The position numbers were made by a program, and so were the translations under genes. A DNA stretch of 25,140 bases from Intoshia linei. Lineage: Eukaryota > Orthonectida > Rhopaluridae. The notes under the pieces were generated by a model. It was given only the letters and a program-made list of their open reading frames with translations. It searched no databases and had not been told where the DNA came from. Shown here one piece after another: positions 9,117 to 21,213 of the stretch. Where the stretch lies: contig LWCA01000537.1 in the NCBI GenBank assembly GCA_001642005.1, positions 1 to 25,140 on the forward strand. Direction: 5' to 3'. Positions within the stretch are counted from its first letter, which is position 1; each line of letters begins with the position of its first letter.

Positions 9117-9504
9117 ATAACAATATTATATATCCACTAACCATCTAGGGCGGGCGTTCCATATTAATATTTTTAACATAAAAACAGTATTGTAGATGTC
9201 TAGATAACTGGCAATATACAAATTCATATACTGACAATAAAAAGCGATGCTCGTTAGATTTTCCAAGTATTTAAAATCGTAATAAATTGAAATAAAACTG
9301 GTAAAAATTGATGTATAACTTGTAAAATACTTTAAACTTATGTTTATTTTATATAAAATTCCACAAGAAAATGTGGAACTTTAAATGGAGCCTGCACGGA
9401 GATCTGTGTATAAAAACAATTTTTTTTAACGAATTAATTATATAAATTGGTATAAGCATATAACTATTGCTAAGCACATTAAAATTGTGAATATGTGTGA
9501 CACC
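9117..9504 (-). mobile_element. hAT-like transposon fragment, copy C
   Basis: Nearly identical to copy B over its 5' non-coding part, including the ttccaca/tgtggaa hairpin (about 9359-9378) and ggagcctgcac. Similarity ends at gtgacacc (9504), before the CAAGGATCGGCAACC terminus that copy B retains. It is therefore truncated at both ends, by the N on the left and by loss or an unrelated junction on the right. Confidence 0.7.
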
Positions 9505-9627
9505 CTAATTTACATGTATTCCATTTATCCATTATTCATTTAAATTAAACTCCCTATATAATTACCTTATTCTAAATTCATTAGTTAAATGGATTTTGTA
9601 TCACCTGATAGTATTACGGATGGACAT

Positions 9628-9771
9628 CTATAATGTTTGGTAGTCCAGTGGACCTTCTCCACCTTTAGCAGTGATAATAGCATCATTTCTTTGTTGATAT
9701 CCATTATTTAAACAAAATGTGTAATTTTTGGATATATTTTGCCATTCCCCTTGACAATAAATTTTAATATG
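9628..9771 (-). pseudogene. possible degenerate SRCR-like exon
   Basis: The minus strand is open for 47 codons: HIKIYCQGEWQNISKNYTFC, then LNNGYQQRNDAIITAKGGEG, then PLDYQTL and a stop. The order (V/I-x-V/I-Y..G-x-W, then C..x-G-Y, then G-x-G-P) recalls a scavenger receptor cysteine-rich domain, but the first cysteine expected after the W is missing and the reading frame breaks where a second cysteine should follow. This is a weak resemblance from memory. It may be a relic, a transposon piece or chance. No linked exons were found. Confidence 0.22.
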
Positions 9772-9895
9772 TCATATTTTTTGATTTCGCACATTCACAG
9801 CAGATTTATGAACATTCCATACATTTTATATTCGGTTCATATTAAATTTGAATTAAAAAAAACCTTTGAACATAAAAAAAAATACATAAAAGTTT

Positions 9896-9985
9896 AATAA
9901 TAACCGATTTCATTTTTTTTAGATAAATGCTTAAAATCAGAAAAGGTACCTACGTGCAAAATGGTTTTTTCTCATTAAAAAAAGT
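9896..9985 (+). repeat. dispersed repeat, copy 1
   Basis: Contains aaccgattt, gataaatgcttaaaatcaga and acgtgcaaaatgg in order. The same blocks occur at 18386-18472 (same strand) and in part at 24280-24335 (opposite strand). Family unknown; non-coding. Confidence 0.6.
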
Positions 9986-10527
9986 GGACCCCCTAATATA
10001 CATATTAAAATGTTAAATTAATTAATAGAATTTAACTTTATTTTAGAAACTACATTCAATTTTAAAAAATATAAATTAATCTAAATTTATAAACACAAAA
10101 CTTACTATTCGAGCGTGGCACACAATTTTAAATATTTGTTATGACATTGGTATAAAAAAATAAAAAACCATATCTAACTCAATATTGCTTTATGGTCGTT
10201 TCTATGAAACAGGTGTGTTGGATTCGTTTACCATATTCGGGTATACATTCATTTTTTAAAATATATTTCTTGCTATTTTATTTTGGATTTTAAAGACAGT
10301 TCAATTTTTTATAAAAGGCTTATAAATTGATTAATACATTGTAATAACTTATATTACCATAATTGATGATAAACGATAGTATTATTAATATTTTGCTTAA
10401 AAATTAATATTGGTAAAAACGTAAAAATATTACACAAATAGATTAATATAACAATACATTTTTTTAATTTTAATCCAAAAACATAATATACAAATTCAAT
10501 GTGTTTTGTAAGCATATTCAATGATTA

Positions 10528-10566
10528 GAAAGTGTTCCGCTATCACAGAAAGTTTGAGCACCGCTG
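10528..10566. mobile_element. solo hAT-type terminus
   Basis: The complement from 10566 reads cagcggtgctcaaactttct, a typical hAT end. A convincing left partner was not found; cgagcgtggcacac near 10113 is a poor candidate. The rest of 9986-10763 holds no gene that I recognise. Confidence 0.4.
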
Positions 10567-10763
10567 ATATAATATATTATATTTTTGGTGCACTAAATTG
10601 TGAATTATGAATTATGTTAAGATTATAAATCATAAATAATATAATAAAATACCAGTACATTATAAAAAAATACATGTCGTTTAATTGTATTACTAATTAT
10701 AGTAGCTACACTATTATATATTTTTTACATTATTAAAAGTTTTCAGTCATTTATAATCCAAAA

Positions 10764-13700
10764 ATGAAAATTCGAATTTATTTTGTAGTTTCTTTGATTT
10801 TAGCTATTCTTGGCATAGTTGGCATCATAATATGTAAAAATTCTATAAAATCCACAATTCATATTATTTTAATTTAGACTATTCTATTCCCAATGAAAAG
10901 CCGCACATATTCGTTATTCTAGCCGACGATATGGGTATTAAATTTTCAGTATTGAGTGTATAATTACGATGAACTTTACATCATAAAAAAATATTTTACC
11001 CTCTATGTTGTTTTTGTAGTGTTGATCAGCCATTTTCACATTCCATTTCCATAGTCATGATATTTTTCTTAGGTGTCACTCATGAAAAAGGTTTAAGTTA
11101 AATTTTAATTATGACTTTAATATTTAGTCAATGAAATCGTAAATATTAATGAAAATATCTAGAAATTTTTTATATAAATAGATCCATTACAATGTATTGT
11201 AACAATATTTGAATATGAATATTAAAATCATTAATATTATGCTCAATAGGATATAATGACATTGGATACAATAACCACAAGGTTATTACACCTCATCTGG
11301 ACAGGTTAGCATCACAAAGTATAATGTTTCAAAATAATTACGTCCAAGCAATGTGTACTCCGTAAATTTTCATTTACATATTTGTTAATTTTTTTAAAAA
11401 ACTTTTGTTTCAATATTAGGGTCTCTGAACGGGTAGAGAAAAACATTTATGAGATTATTATAATAATTAAAATGTTGAAAATATTTTAGGTAAATATTAA
11501 AGCAAGCACTTAACAATTTTTGTGCAAAACCATAATTAAATGTTTATATCATATTTATGCTTATCCAACTAAACGAACCCTTTGACACTGCCTGTTCAGA
11601 GATTTAATTATATTACAGAAGGATAATACATTATACAACTATAATATTAATGTGAAATTTGACAATATACCGTTTAGTTCACGATTTGCATTAATGTCTG
11701 GAATATATCCATTTAAAGCCGGAATGTCTGTAAATATTATATAAATCTAGAAACTAAATATATTACAATTTGGTGATACACTTTATTCTATCAGTCAAAG
11801 TGGAAAGATCGCTAAATGAAATTAAGCATAATTTTTATTTACTGTTTATATTATATAGAAATAAAATTACATTGTATATAGTGTAGAATATACATTGTAA
11901 ATCATTGTATGTAATTTATACATTTTTAATTAGCTTACTTACGTATTGTTTTAGTCAGCCTGATTTAAGTATATACAATACAAAAATATTTATGTATATC
12001 AAAAACTTTGTGCATTATGAAAAATTGATATACGTTAACTATTATAACTAAATACATCTAATATAGACATTAATAAAAAAACTTTATATTATTTCCATCA
12101 CGGTACTACATCGGTTTGATAAATAAGCCTACCTAGTAATTTTGTCAGGATTTAAAAATAAATGTAATACGAATTGACGAATCAATTTAGCATACAGTAG
12201 AAAATGCTCTAAAACCGCATTGTGCTCCATTAAACTACAAATTTGTCCCAGAATATTTAAAAACTAAAGGCTATAAAACTCATCATATTGGAAAGTTTTA
12301 TTAATTAAACCCATTTTCAAAATTTTAGATGGCATCTTGGTTTCTGTCACAAAAATTGCACCGCTATAAAACGCGGATTTGATGAATCTTATGGATTCTA
12401 TAATGGATATTGTGGTTATTATAATCATATAAATGGTAAATCTAAAAAAATGAATATCATTTTAATATTTAGTTAAAAATGGTTATGATTTCAACTTTAA
12501 TAATAAAATTGACAGATCTGCAAATGGTACTCACCTTATGGTATTTATATAATTATTTTATTAATTTAAATATACTAATAGGAATTATTTGATGAATACA
12601 CAAAAAGAACCATTCAAAATCATAAACCCTCACTACCTTTGTTTATGTACTTTGCATACCCAACTCCACACACACCAATAGAATCTGAGTCAAAATTTTA
12701 CAACATGTACAACGAAAGCAAAATGAGCGAGCATCGTAAACATTATTTAGGTAAGCAAAATGAAAAAAACTTTCATATAACATGTAATTAGCTTTAATGA
12801 CATCAATGGACCATTCTGTCGGGAATTTAGTTTCTTCGCTAAAGGCAAAAGGAATGTATCATAACTCAATTATAATATTCATATCCGATGTAATATAAAA
12901 ATACATTAAGGTTTGATTTAATAATTAGAATGGTGGCGAAATTTTTGGGCCTGCCAGCAATTATCCTTATAGAGGTTCAAAATTATCTCTATATGAAGGA
13001 GGAGTTCGATCAACAGCTTTTGTACACTCGCCGTTATATGGTAAAAAACAAAAATATGTATACGGGTAATTATTTTTTATTTGAATTTTATAATATTTTA
13101 AATTTATAACAAATTAATTTCACCCATTAATATTGACTTGTCGGTGGAAACGGTTGCAACTAAAATGTTAATATAAAAATATTTTTTATTAAAATAAACT
13201 AATTGGTTCTTTGGGGTGAAAATCTGCTTCGTTTACCGCACCTTTGTGTCCCGTTAATCTGTAAATAAGTTGTTTTGATTCAGTGTTCCAAACATAGGCA
13301 AAACTATCCCCGCTACCACTAGCTACATAAGTTTCACATGGAGACCACGATACGTGGTATAAATTCTATAATAAAATAATAAAACTCAATTTTAAAATTC
13401 TACTTAAAAATATAAACAAATACAGGTCATTGTGTCTACAAAGTTATAATTACTGTAGATCACATGTTTTTTAATATTTATATATAAATGTGATTCAGTA
13501 CCATAGCATTAGGGTGACAACATATTAAAGAATTAACACTGCATTGTTGCCTCATTACTTGGCCCATTGAATGCTATTACTATCTATTTCATTTATAAAT
13601 ATCATGTAATGTCAGCACACTGGGATTTGGGATTACATAAAATAAATTTACAACACGTAAAATACAGACTTAACAAAGGGTACAAAACGAATTAACAATA

Positions 13701-16700
13701 GCCCAATAAAAAATATTAAGGAAATAAATAATTTTGCTGAGACATTCATATATGTGGGGTGTAATGGAATAATAAATGTAGTTCAAATTGTATGTAATGT
13801 AAACGGTTCCAATTCCGCCTGAAAAGTTAACTAAACTTAAAACTAACTAACGAATTTAATAAATATATTGCATAATATTTTACAAAAAATTTTAAAATTA
13901 ATTTTTTTTATTACTATTTTTCAGATTTTTATCCTCAAATCCCCATTCAGTATAGATCAATTTCAAACTTCATGGTCCTACAAATTTAATGAATCGCGTA
14001 TAAACTTTAAAATTAAAAGAAAAAATTTAATTTTTTATAAAATTGATAAATCTTATTTTAACTGCTAATTAGTTCAATTAACTAAATTCACAAAGTAACA
14101 AGTCACAAAAGTAACCAAATACAAATATAATAAAAATTCTTGCGAACAAGATCATGTATTTGAAATGTCATAATTGTTAGAATAAAACACCAAGAAACCT
14201 CTATACTATAAATTCTGTTTTTTCTGAATTTTTGGGTAAAATAGGGTTTTATTGTGAAGGATTTCTGATAAACTGTGATAACCATGGCATTATATATACT
14301 CACAAATGTTACATATACTATTTATACGCATGAATTCCACATCGTTACCACACCAATATTTTTTTATAAAGTTCATGTTCGTTTTTTAAAAATTAGTTTA
14401 AAATGCAAAAAGTCAAAAGTTTTTTTGAGAGTTAGACAATTTCAAGCACATCATCTTGTTCGCAATAAAAAGTTTCATCTTTCCCTGTTTGCTACTTTTA
14501 TATTGTTTAAAAAGAGTGTTTTAGGACACACCTTAATGTACAATGTACATATGATTAGATGTATTGTTTTGTAATGCATACCAACGTGGATAGCTCGACT
14601 GAGGGCTCATGTTTTCATCTCGTATTTTTTTAAAGTACATTTAAAATTGTAATATTGAAGTTTCTGTTGAAACTTTCAACTGATATGAATAGAATTGAAA
14701 ATAACGAATAAAATTAAGGTTTATCAATTTAATAAGTTAGATTGGTTAAATTTAGTTAAAAAGAAAATTTGGAGATGAAAAAAGTGTTACAATTAAACCC
14801 TATATAAATTTCAAGTAATTTCCCACTTAGTTTTTACTCCTTTCTAAATAATGGAATATTCAAACGTCTTATACCCAAAATATCCATATACACGGATTTT
14901 TGACATTATAACATACATTTTATAACTCTATTTTGCAAAAGTCTGGGACATTTTTTACATTATAACATTATTAATTGAATTGAATTGTAACGAACAGTGA
15001 AAAAATTAATGACTATTTGACTGAATTATTCCTTGGATCGAAAAAAATAGTATTACGAATTGTTTGTATGTTCTTGAAAACGTTGCATTCCACAAAAACA
15101 TACATCAATAATATTTTTTGAATCAAAAAATCATCACGGAACACTTTCCACCACCACACACTCTTAGTTACAATAAACTTCCAATGACTACATATTTAGT
15201 CATTTTACCCACGTCTGGTATCTCAAAACCTAAGAAATTTTGCACTTCTTTAAATAAACATATTTTAATCACACATCTCAAACATTACAATTTTTGACCT
15301 AGTATCAAGCGTATCGGTCACTAATGGGGAATCAAATTGTAAAAATAAAATTTTTATAATTTTCTCGAGAAATTACAAACTCTGCCCGCACTGAATAAAT
15401 CTCAATTAATTAAAATTTAAATTTGTGACAATAAAAGAGATAAATAATGAAAAATACATGTTCAAAATTGTTATTGACTCCATACAAAATACTGGTATTT
15501 CTATTTCCCTTGAAATATGCTTGAATATTCCAAATTCTTACTAAAAACATTAAAATATCATTACAATTTAAAACCTGTATTATCAAATGAAGATGTCACG
15601 AGTTTATCCCCACTTGGACTTAACTCCATACCACACACTGTGTCAGTATGCCCTTTCAAGGACATTGATTTTGCTTTACTTCTAACATCCCATACCTATT
15701 GAAAGAATTATTAAATTATTATAATAGAATTCACGCATATTATAATAAAATCAATTATTTTCATAAATTACATGAAGGTCGTTATCAATCCCACCAGAAT
15801 ATATTTTTGTAGCAATATTATTGAATGCAATTGAAGTTATTTGATATTTATTTTCTAAAGTCATTTGAGGATCACGTGTTCTATAGTCCCAGATTTTTAT
15901 GGTACCGTCATCAGATCCTATATTTAAACATAATATTTACAATTTATATGTAGTCTACCGGGTAGACAGAAGGTTGAACCAACTATGTTCTCCCACACAT
16001 AAATAAAATGACTGCGTTCCATGCTATCAAAAATTTTTCCATCATGGTAAACTGATCTACCTCCCTAAATACCATTTTAAAACATTGAATATAACCACTT
16101 TAATAAGGGAAACTTTCTCACATAAACTGAGTCAATCAATCAATTTGTGGGAATTAAGTTCAATATGTAGGACACAATGGTTTCTTCACTGTAAAAAAAT
16201 ACTAAAATTTAGTACCCTAACTTTTTCATTTTAATAAAAATATAAAAGAGTTTTCTAGAAACAAGCAATACATTAATTATTTTATGTACTATATTGTACC
16301 GTAAATGGCAATTACCTGAACACATGACAATAGGATGATTGCTACTAATATCGCAGGTATTTACAATATTGGTGTGATTTCTGTGTTTTCGGATTAATGT
16401 AAATTTAGTAGCATCCCACACACCAATTGACTTGTCCGTGGATGCAGTGTATATGTAGCTATATTTAAATTATTTTAAATTCTGAAATATCATTACTTGC
16501 CATCTCTAGATATCTTCATATCTAATATTGGCCCTTTATGGCCTCGTAAAGTAGCAAAAATTTCACAATCTTCATTAATTTGCCATAAATCTAATTAAAA
16601 CCTTAAAACAAAAATTAAACATGAATTTACAAAAAATAATTACAAAATGGGACAACTTAGCCCCGTTATTGCATTATGATAAGAAAATAGTATTATATAA

Positions 16701-19700
16701 AATTTACTGACAACTCTTTCGAATCCAGCAGACGCAATATATTCGCCATCTCCCGAAAATTTTCCACAATAAATTTCAGATTTATGCCCTTCTAAATACA
16801 TTGTAGTTTCTTTGAGACATGAAGTGCGTCCCTAAATAATATAGATTAGAAACACAGCTTTAATGTGCATTTATCTGTAATACCGACTCTGTATATGTTT
16901 AAGTATACACACGTGCAAACTATTACTACTAGAAAAATGTACGGGTAATTTAACAATACATTTTTAGCTATAACAAAATCTAATTTCTAGAAAACTTTCT
17001 AAATTATTATTACATTACTTCACATTAGCCTTTTTAGTTTAATATTAAAAATTTTTTCTATGGACTGGTAGTGGCACGCTAACGTGTATTCGTTATTACT
17101 TATGTATTGCAATATCACATATTACATACATTTATTTGATTTAGTTTGATAAAATTGATTTAAACCTGCCAGTTTCACTTAATTTTGTCCATATAGAACC
17201 CATAAATGTTATAAAATAAAAAAATTTACGACGCGTAAATCTTCACTTATCTTATTTCATACTATTAATACAAATCAATCATTTGTTATAAAATAGACGT
17301 AATTGATGTTTCCTATATACTAGTCATGTCAAGAAAATCCAATGTGTTAATTTTGAGATATTGTAAAATTATTTTCTAGTTTTTCTAATAAAAAAATTCT
17401 TACTCAACCTCGCAAAAATTATTGACACCAAATCTAAATTTTTTATCTATATGAGAGAAAATGAGTAAGATTTTTCGGCAAGTTTTAATATGGAATTAAC
17501 AATGTTCATTGGATAAAAAATAAGAATTCGTTATATTTTTCGTTTTATCAAGTGACTTTGCGGATTATTTTGTATTACTAATAATAATTTATTATAACCT
17601 TCTTAGTCATAAAAATTTATGATCATATCAAATTTAAATTAAATTATCTTTTATATATTAATTGATGGTACTAATAAAACCATGATATGTTTTGATCATA
17701 AAGTATACGTTAAATTATTTATTTAATTACAAAATTGATTGCTTACTTAAAATTATGCAATAGACGTAATAAAATGATATGGTTATAGTAAATTTGACTA
17801 ATTTGAAATGCATTCATTAGAACGTCATAATACTCTATCTTTTATCATAATACTTTGTATTTTACATGATCGAATTGATCGAATGAAAAGGCCGATAAAT
17901 GAAATGTTGCTACAAAAGTAAGTGTGTATTTTAAAACGAAAATACACCTTGTGCAATCGCTTCTATATACGGTATTCAACATACCAAACAAAAATATTAA
18001 AATTCACGCATCATGGAACATAAGTGATATAATGCTAATAAAAAATGTACCTTTTGAGTAGAATAGTTGCTAACGCTTTGATGGTTGTATTTTATCACTT
18101 CCATACTTTACTTGATATTATATCTAATTATCAATTATGAAAATTCTATTTCAACTTTGTTTATTGTGGTGTATTATTGTTATGGAAATAAAATTAAGAG
18201 AAATTATACTTTATTGTACATTTACTCATTTACATTATGATCACTAAAACAACCGAATCCAACAAAAGTTTTGTCCATCTTTTTATAAATTATTAAAATA
18301 CTGCACTCATTACTCTGTATCTTTACACCAAAAAAGATTTTTGTGACAATAATACTAAAGTAGTTTTATAAACACTGTTCAACGAATATTAACCGATTTA
18401 AATTTTTTTGAATGAATGCTTAAAATCAAAAAGGCATCCACGTGCAAAATGGGTTTTCTAATAAAAAAAATCACAAATGGACATTAGAGCTACGTTTTCA
18501 AGGGGCGTAATCAAAATTTAGGCTACAACAATATTATTAAAAATTTAAAATATTTTATTTCTATTTTGTTGAAAAAAATATTTGATAGAAGCATGCATTT
18601 TGCATTATGGGGATGTGAGCCTTCAAAATTTCAAGATATTATTGTGTTTTCCAACACAAAATCTTTCTAAAATCATAATAAATTCCACATAACAGTTCAA
18701 AGGATTAAGTTCTGTAAACAAAATATTGAGTAAAGATAGAAATAAAATCAATATATATAAGAGGAGATATTAAATTCATCAGTATCAAATTATCAAACTA
18801 ACCAGCATAAAACCAATAATTAAGGAGTTTTCACTCAATCAACATACACTAGGATCACAATAATAAATAAGAAAATAAATAAAAATTATTTACCCTTTTT
18901 TTCTTTATAATTCATTTTATAAAAATTTATTCATTTATCATGGTGCGTTGATTTATAAATTCATGAATTATGGTGTATTACCGTCGTTGGTTTAAAAAGG
19001 TTGAGACCCTTGCCCTACTGTACAATCACAGCTTATAATGCAATTCAAGAATGGGTGAATATTTTATTTACTTATTTATTTTTATAAAATATGTATTTAG
19101 TATCACACACATAATCGATTTTGCAGCAACAATTATAAGATTGAGTAATTATGATAAACCATTAGGTAATATGATCTATTCATGTAAACTCACATCTGGA
19201 ATCGTCTTTGAAAGGGTTTTTTTTATGTAAAAATGAACTAGAAACGGCCGCTCTCAGAGTAGAGTTAGTAAATTATAACAATTACACTTACTATAATGAT
19301 CATTATTTTAAAACCGCATGCGGCTCAAAGGCCACCAGTTCATAACCCATGCGTTTAATACTATGCATTGGATTTATATTTATTTTTATATCTGTCATAT
19401 TCTGTACTACTAAATAATTATTACACTTTATTAAAGACATTGATGGGTACGATTTATCTGACGTATTATCTAATGGAGCTGATTCACCTCGAAAGGATGT
19501 GGTTCTCAATATTGATTTAATAACTCCTTCTATTGCTGGAGCTGCCGGGATAAGGTAAATATGTATTTTTACGTATATATTATCAAGAGAATATTTCGTT
19601 TAGTACGGTTACAATATACACATTACATACAGTGTATTTCATTATTAAATTTAATCGTCATTCTTCTGGAATCACATACATGTACAATGTACAAATTTTA

Positions 19701-21187
19701 AATAATTTAACCACAATTTTTTGATAAATTGACAAGACTAACTACTGTTAGTAGTATATTAGAGTAGTAATAACATCTTATTATTTAGAATAGGGAAATG
19801 GAAATTATTAGAAGGTAGCCCTGGTTTGTTTGATGGATACAGTAGAGAAGATTCATATTCAATTCAACCTTTAAATAACCACATAAAAAATTACATGGAC
19901 ATTCATGGTTCCAATTCCAGTTTTTATGAATATGATGATACGAATAAACCACCACATTTACAATTATATAATCTTGAAAGTAATTTTTAAAATATTACAT
20001 AATATAGTGCAGCGTTAAACCGGGACGCGACATATTTTGTACTAATCCTTACTTACATAATTATATAATTATATGCTTTGCAATATTTGTTTGTGTGTGT
20101 TACCGTTTATTTCAATAACTACTAGTTTTATAATTTTATAAAGTAAACATTTCAATTAGTTTTTTCTGGGTTAGCAAAATAAATTTCAATTTTCCAAACT
20201 CACATCTTACAGGTAAAAGCCCAGTTGTTTTTTTTTGAAAATCAGACGAGTTGGAGAATTAAAAAAAACATACACTCTGATACGGATTTTAAAATTATAA
20301 ATATTACCATAAATTTATAGTTTAAAAAATATATATCTTCAGGGCCAAAACTATAAACAGCCTTTTTTTTTTGAAAACAGCCCTATAATTTAAAAAATTT
20401 ACAGGTTGTACAGTTGTATTTGTTAACACACACAAAAAATTTTAATAATGTGATATATGTGTATATATATATAATGTGTAATAATGTAAAATAATTAACA
20501 GTCCGAAAATTAAAAAAAAGATTTTCTGATAGAGCTTATTCCAGTTGATATAAATACAAAATTTCAATCCCAGAAATCTATGCATTCCCGGTGAAAAATA
20601 ATTTTTAATATATTATCAACCAATATTTTTCAAATATTTCGATTAAAATATCAATTGAAAATGTAAATATTGATCCTACAATTTTAAAAAAAATGTGCAT
20701 TGAACGTCTACACATTTTCAATAAATACATATGGTGAAAATCTATATAATTCATTCCTTCGCAATTTTTGAATATCAAATTCTCATTTTCAAAACATTTT
20801 GTTTAACATTTAAATTAAAACTACAACACCAAATTACTAAAAGTAATGCAACTTTGTTATTATCATTTTTATATGTATTACTGTAATGATTGTTATTAAG
20901 GATTTACAATACACGTTTAATAATAATAAGAAAATAATGTTTCAATGATTTAAATTTCACTTGATGTATAACTTAAATAAATTTAATTAGCTGATCCACG
21001 CGAACAAAACAATATGGCTGAAGAGTTTCCTAAAAAAGTGACAGAATTACAACAAGCACTAATAAAATACAAAAAACAATTTAAAATCCAAAAAACAATA
21101 AAAATTGATCCACGTGGGTACCCTGAAAATAACGGCGGAAATTGGATAACTGGTTGGTGCGATATAAACGAGGTCAATAAAATTTAA
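10764..21187 (+). CDS. arylsulfatase B-like sulfatase
   Basis: Hydrolyses sulfate esters, probably on glycans in lysosomes or outside the cell. Exons: 10764-10833, 10878-10934, 11250-11361, 11678-11729, 12191-12294, 12329-12435, 12473-12540, 12582-12750, 12792-12889, 12929-13040, 17919-18023 (tentative), 19127-19165, 19437-19554, 19789-19979, 20991-21187. All phases agree; the product is 532 aa, close to human ARSB (533). Residues 4-24 form a signal peptide or anchor. Active-site set: ADDMG (Asp40, Asp41), CTPSR (Cys78, the formylglycine site, and Arg82, split by an intron), GKWHLG (Lys132, His134), PTPHTP (His220), SDNGG (Asp279, Asn280), RGSKLSLYEGG (Lys297). The C-terminal part (DIDGYDLSDVLS, IGKWKLLEGSPG, LYNLETDPREQNN) follows ARSB. 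Several introns are 34-44 nt. The intron after 13040 contains SNRNP40 on the other strand. It may be ARSB or an ARSI/ARSJ relative. Confidence 0.93.
13076..13081 (-). promoter_or_regulatory. poly(A) signal AATAAA of SNRNP40
   Basis: AATAAA on the minus strand begins about 22 nt after the SNRNP40 stop (13104-13106), only about 35 bp from the sulfatase donor site at 13041 on the other strand. Confidence 0.55.
13104..16870 (-). CDS. SNRNP40: U5 snRNP 40 kDa protein (SNRNP40/WDR57), seven WD40 repeats
   Basis: A WD40 propeller of the U5 snRNP that binds Prp8 in the spliceosome. Exons, read downwards: 16870-16856 (tentative MHIKA), 16831-16708, 16590-16497, 16458-16316, 15917-15772, 15695-15575, 15540-15458, 13365-13200, 13159-13104; about 315 aa, phases agreeing. 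All seven repeats are visible, for example GHKSEIYCGKFSGDGEYIAS, STDKSIGVWD, GSDDGTIKIWD, SGGIDNDLHVWD, DNTVRIWN, SGSGDSFAYVWN and the C-terminal STDKSILMGEI (human SSDKRLYMGEI). This order, with NNFEHNL before the sixth repeat, identifies SNRNP40 rather than another WD protein. Introns of 34, 38 and 40 nt sit beside one of 2,092 nt. The whole gene lies antisense inside a sulfatase intron. The long disordered N-terminus of human SNRNP40 is absent, and the proposed first intron of 24 nt may be wrong. Confidence 0.93.
14107..14505. repeat. long imperfect inverted repeat in a SNRNP40 intron
   Basis: The left arm about 14107-14178 contains ttgcgaacaagatcatgt; the complement of the right arm, about 14505-14432, contains ttgcgaacaagatgatgt. 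Similarity continues on both sides (aaaagta outward, tgaaat-gtc inward). The loop of about 250 bp is non-coding. It is a foldback or worn MITE; its outer ends are not clear. The ORFs of 66-99 codons across this area appear to be chance. Confidence 0.6.
15924..16064 (-). other. unexplained open segment in a SNRNP40 intron
   Basis: After an acceptor-like TTTAG, the minus strand is open for 46 codons: GGRSVYHDGKIFDSMERSHF, then IYVWENIVGSTFCLPGRLHI, then a stop just before the next SNRNP40 acceptor. It is less AT-rich than its surroundings. An overlapping frame is also open (MVFREVDQFTMMEKFLIAWN...), which suggests a repeat or transposon fragment rather than a gene. The palindrome gtctacc-g-ggtagac (15953-15967) lies inside it. 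It is not part of the SNRNP40 protein. Confidence 0.35.
16871..17918. other. sulfatase intron, no gene seen
   Basis: Between the SNRNP40 5' end and the next sulfatase exon. AT-rich; I see no exon of either gene and no clear transposon ends here. The promoter of SNRNP40 must lie in this stretch, but no motif is distinctive. Confidence 0.4.
18386..18472 (+). repeat. dispersed repeat, copy 2
   Basis: Carries aaccgattt, atgaatgcttaaaatca and cacgtgcaaaatggg in the same order as 9896-9985. It lies in a sulfatase intron. Confidence 0.6.
18985..19020. mobile_element. solo hAT-type right terminus
   Basis: ggtttaaaaaggttgagacc followed by cttgccctactg is close to the usual 3' end of invertebrate hAT elements. 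No left end with a matching target duplication was found in this intron. Confidence 0.35.
19980..20990. other. last sulfatase intron, AT-rich with simple repeats
   Basis: No gene. It holds a tgtgatatatgtgtatatatat tract (about 20450-20475) and two similar stretches, ccagttgtttttttttgaaaa near 20220 and cagcctttttttttgaaaac near 20358, which may be a worn duplication. cagcgttaaaccgggacgcg near 20013 could be a transposon end but has no partner. Confidence 0.4.
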
Positions 21188-21207
21188 CAAAAAAAATTAA
21201 TTATTTA

Positions 21208-21213
21208 AATAAA
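21208..21213 (+). promoter_or_regulatory. poly(A) signal AATAAA of the sulfatase gene
   Basis: AATAAA begins 21 nt after the stop codon at 21185-21187. The netrin ATG follows only 184 bp after that stop. Confidence 0.6.

Noticed and set aside
13497-13582. An LST8-like WD piece (QCSVNSLICCHPNAMVL) on the minus strand
   Set aside because: About 28 residues with loose similarity, no splice sites in phase and no linked exons; probably chance inside the SNRNP40 intron.
14275-14574. A 99-codon plus-strand ORF
   Set aside because: It crosses the foldback repeat, has no recognisable motif and lies in an intron of two genes.
19027-19058. Sulfatase exon reading YNAIQEW before the TTIIRL exon
   Set aside because: The phase does not fit the next exon, and in the phase that does fit it contains a stop.
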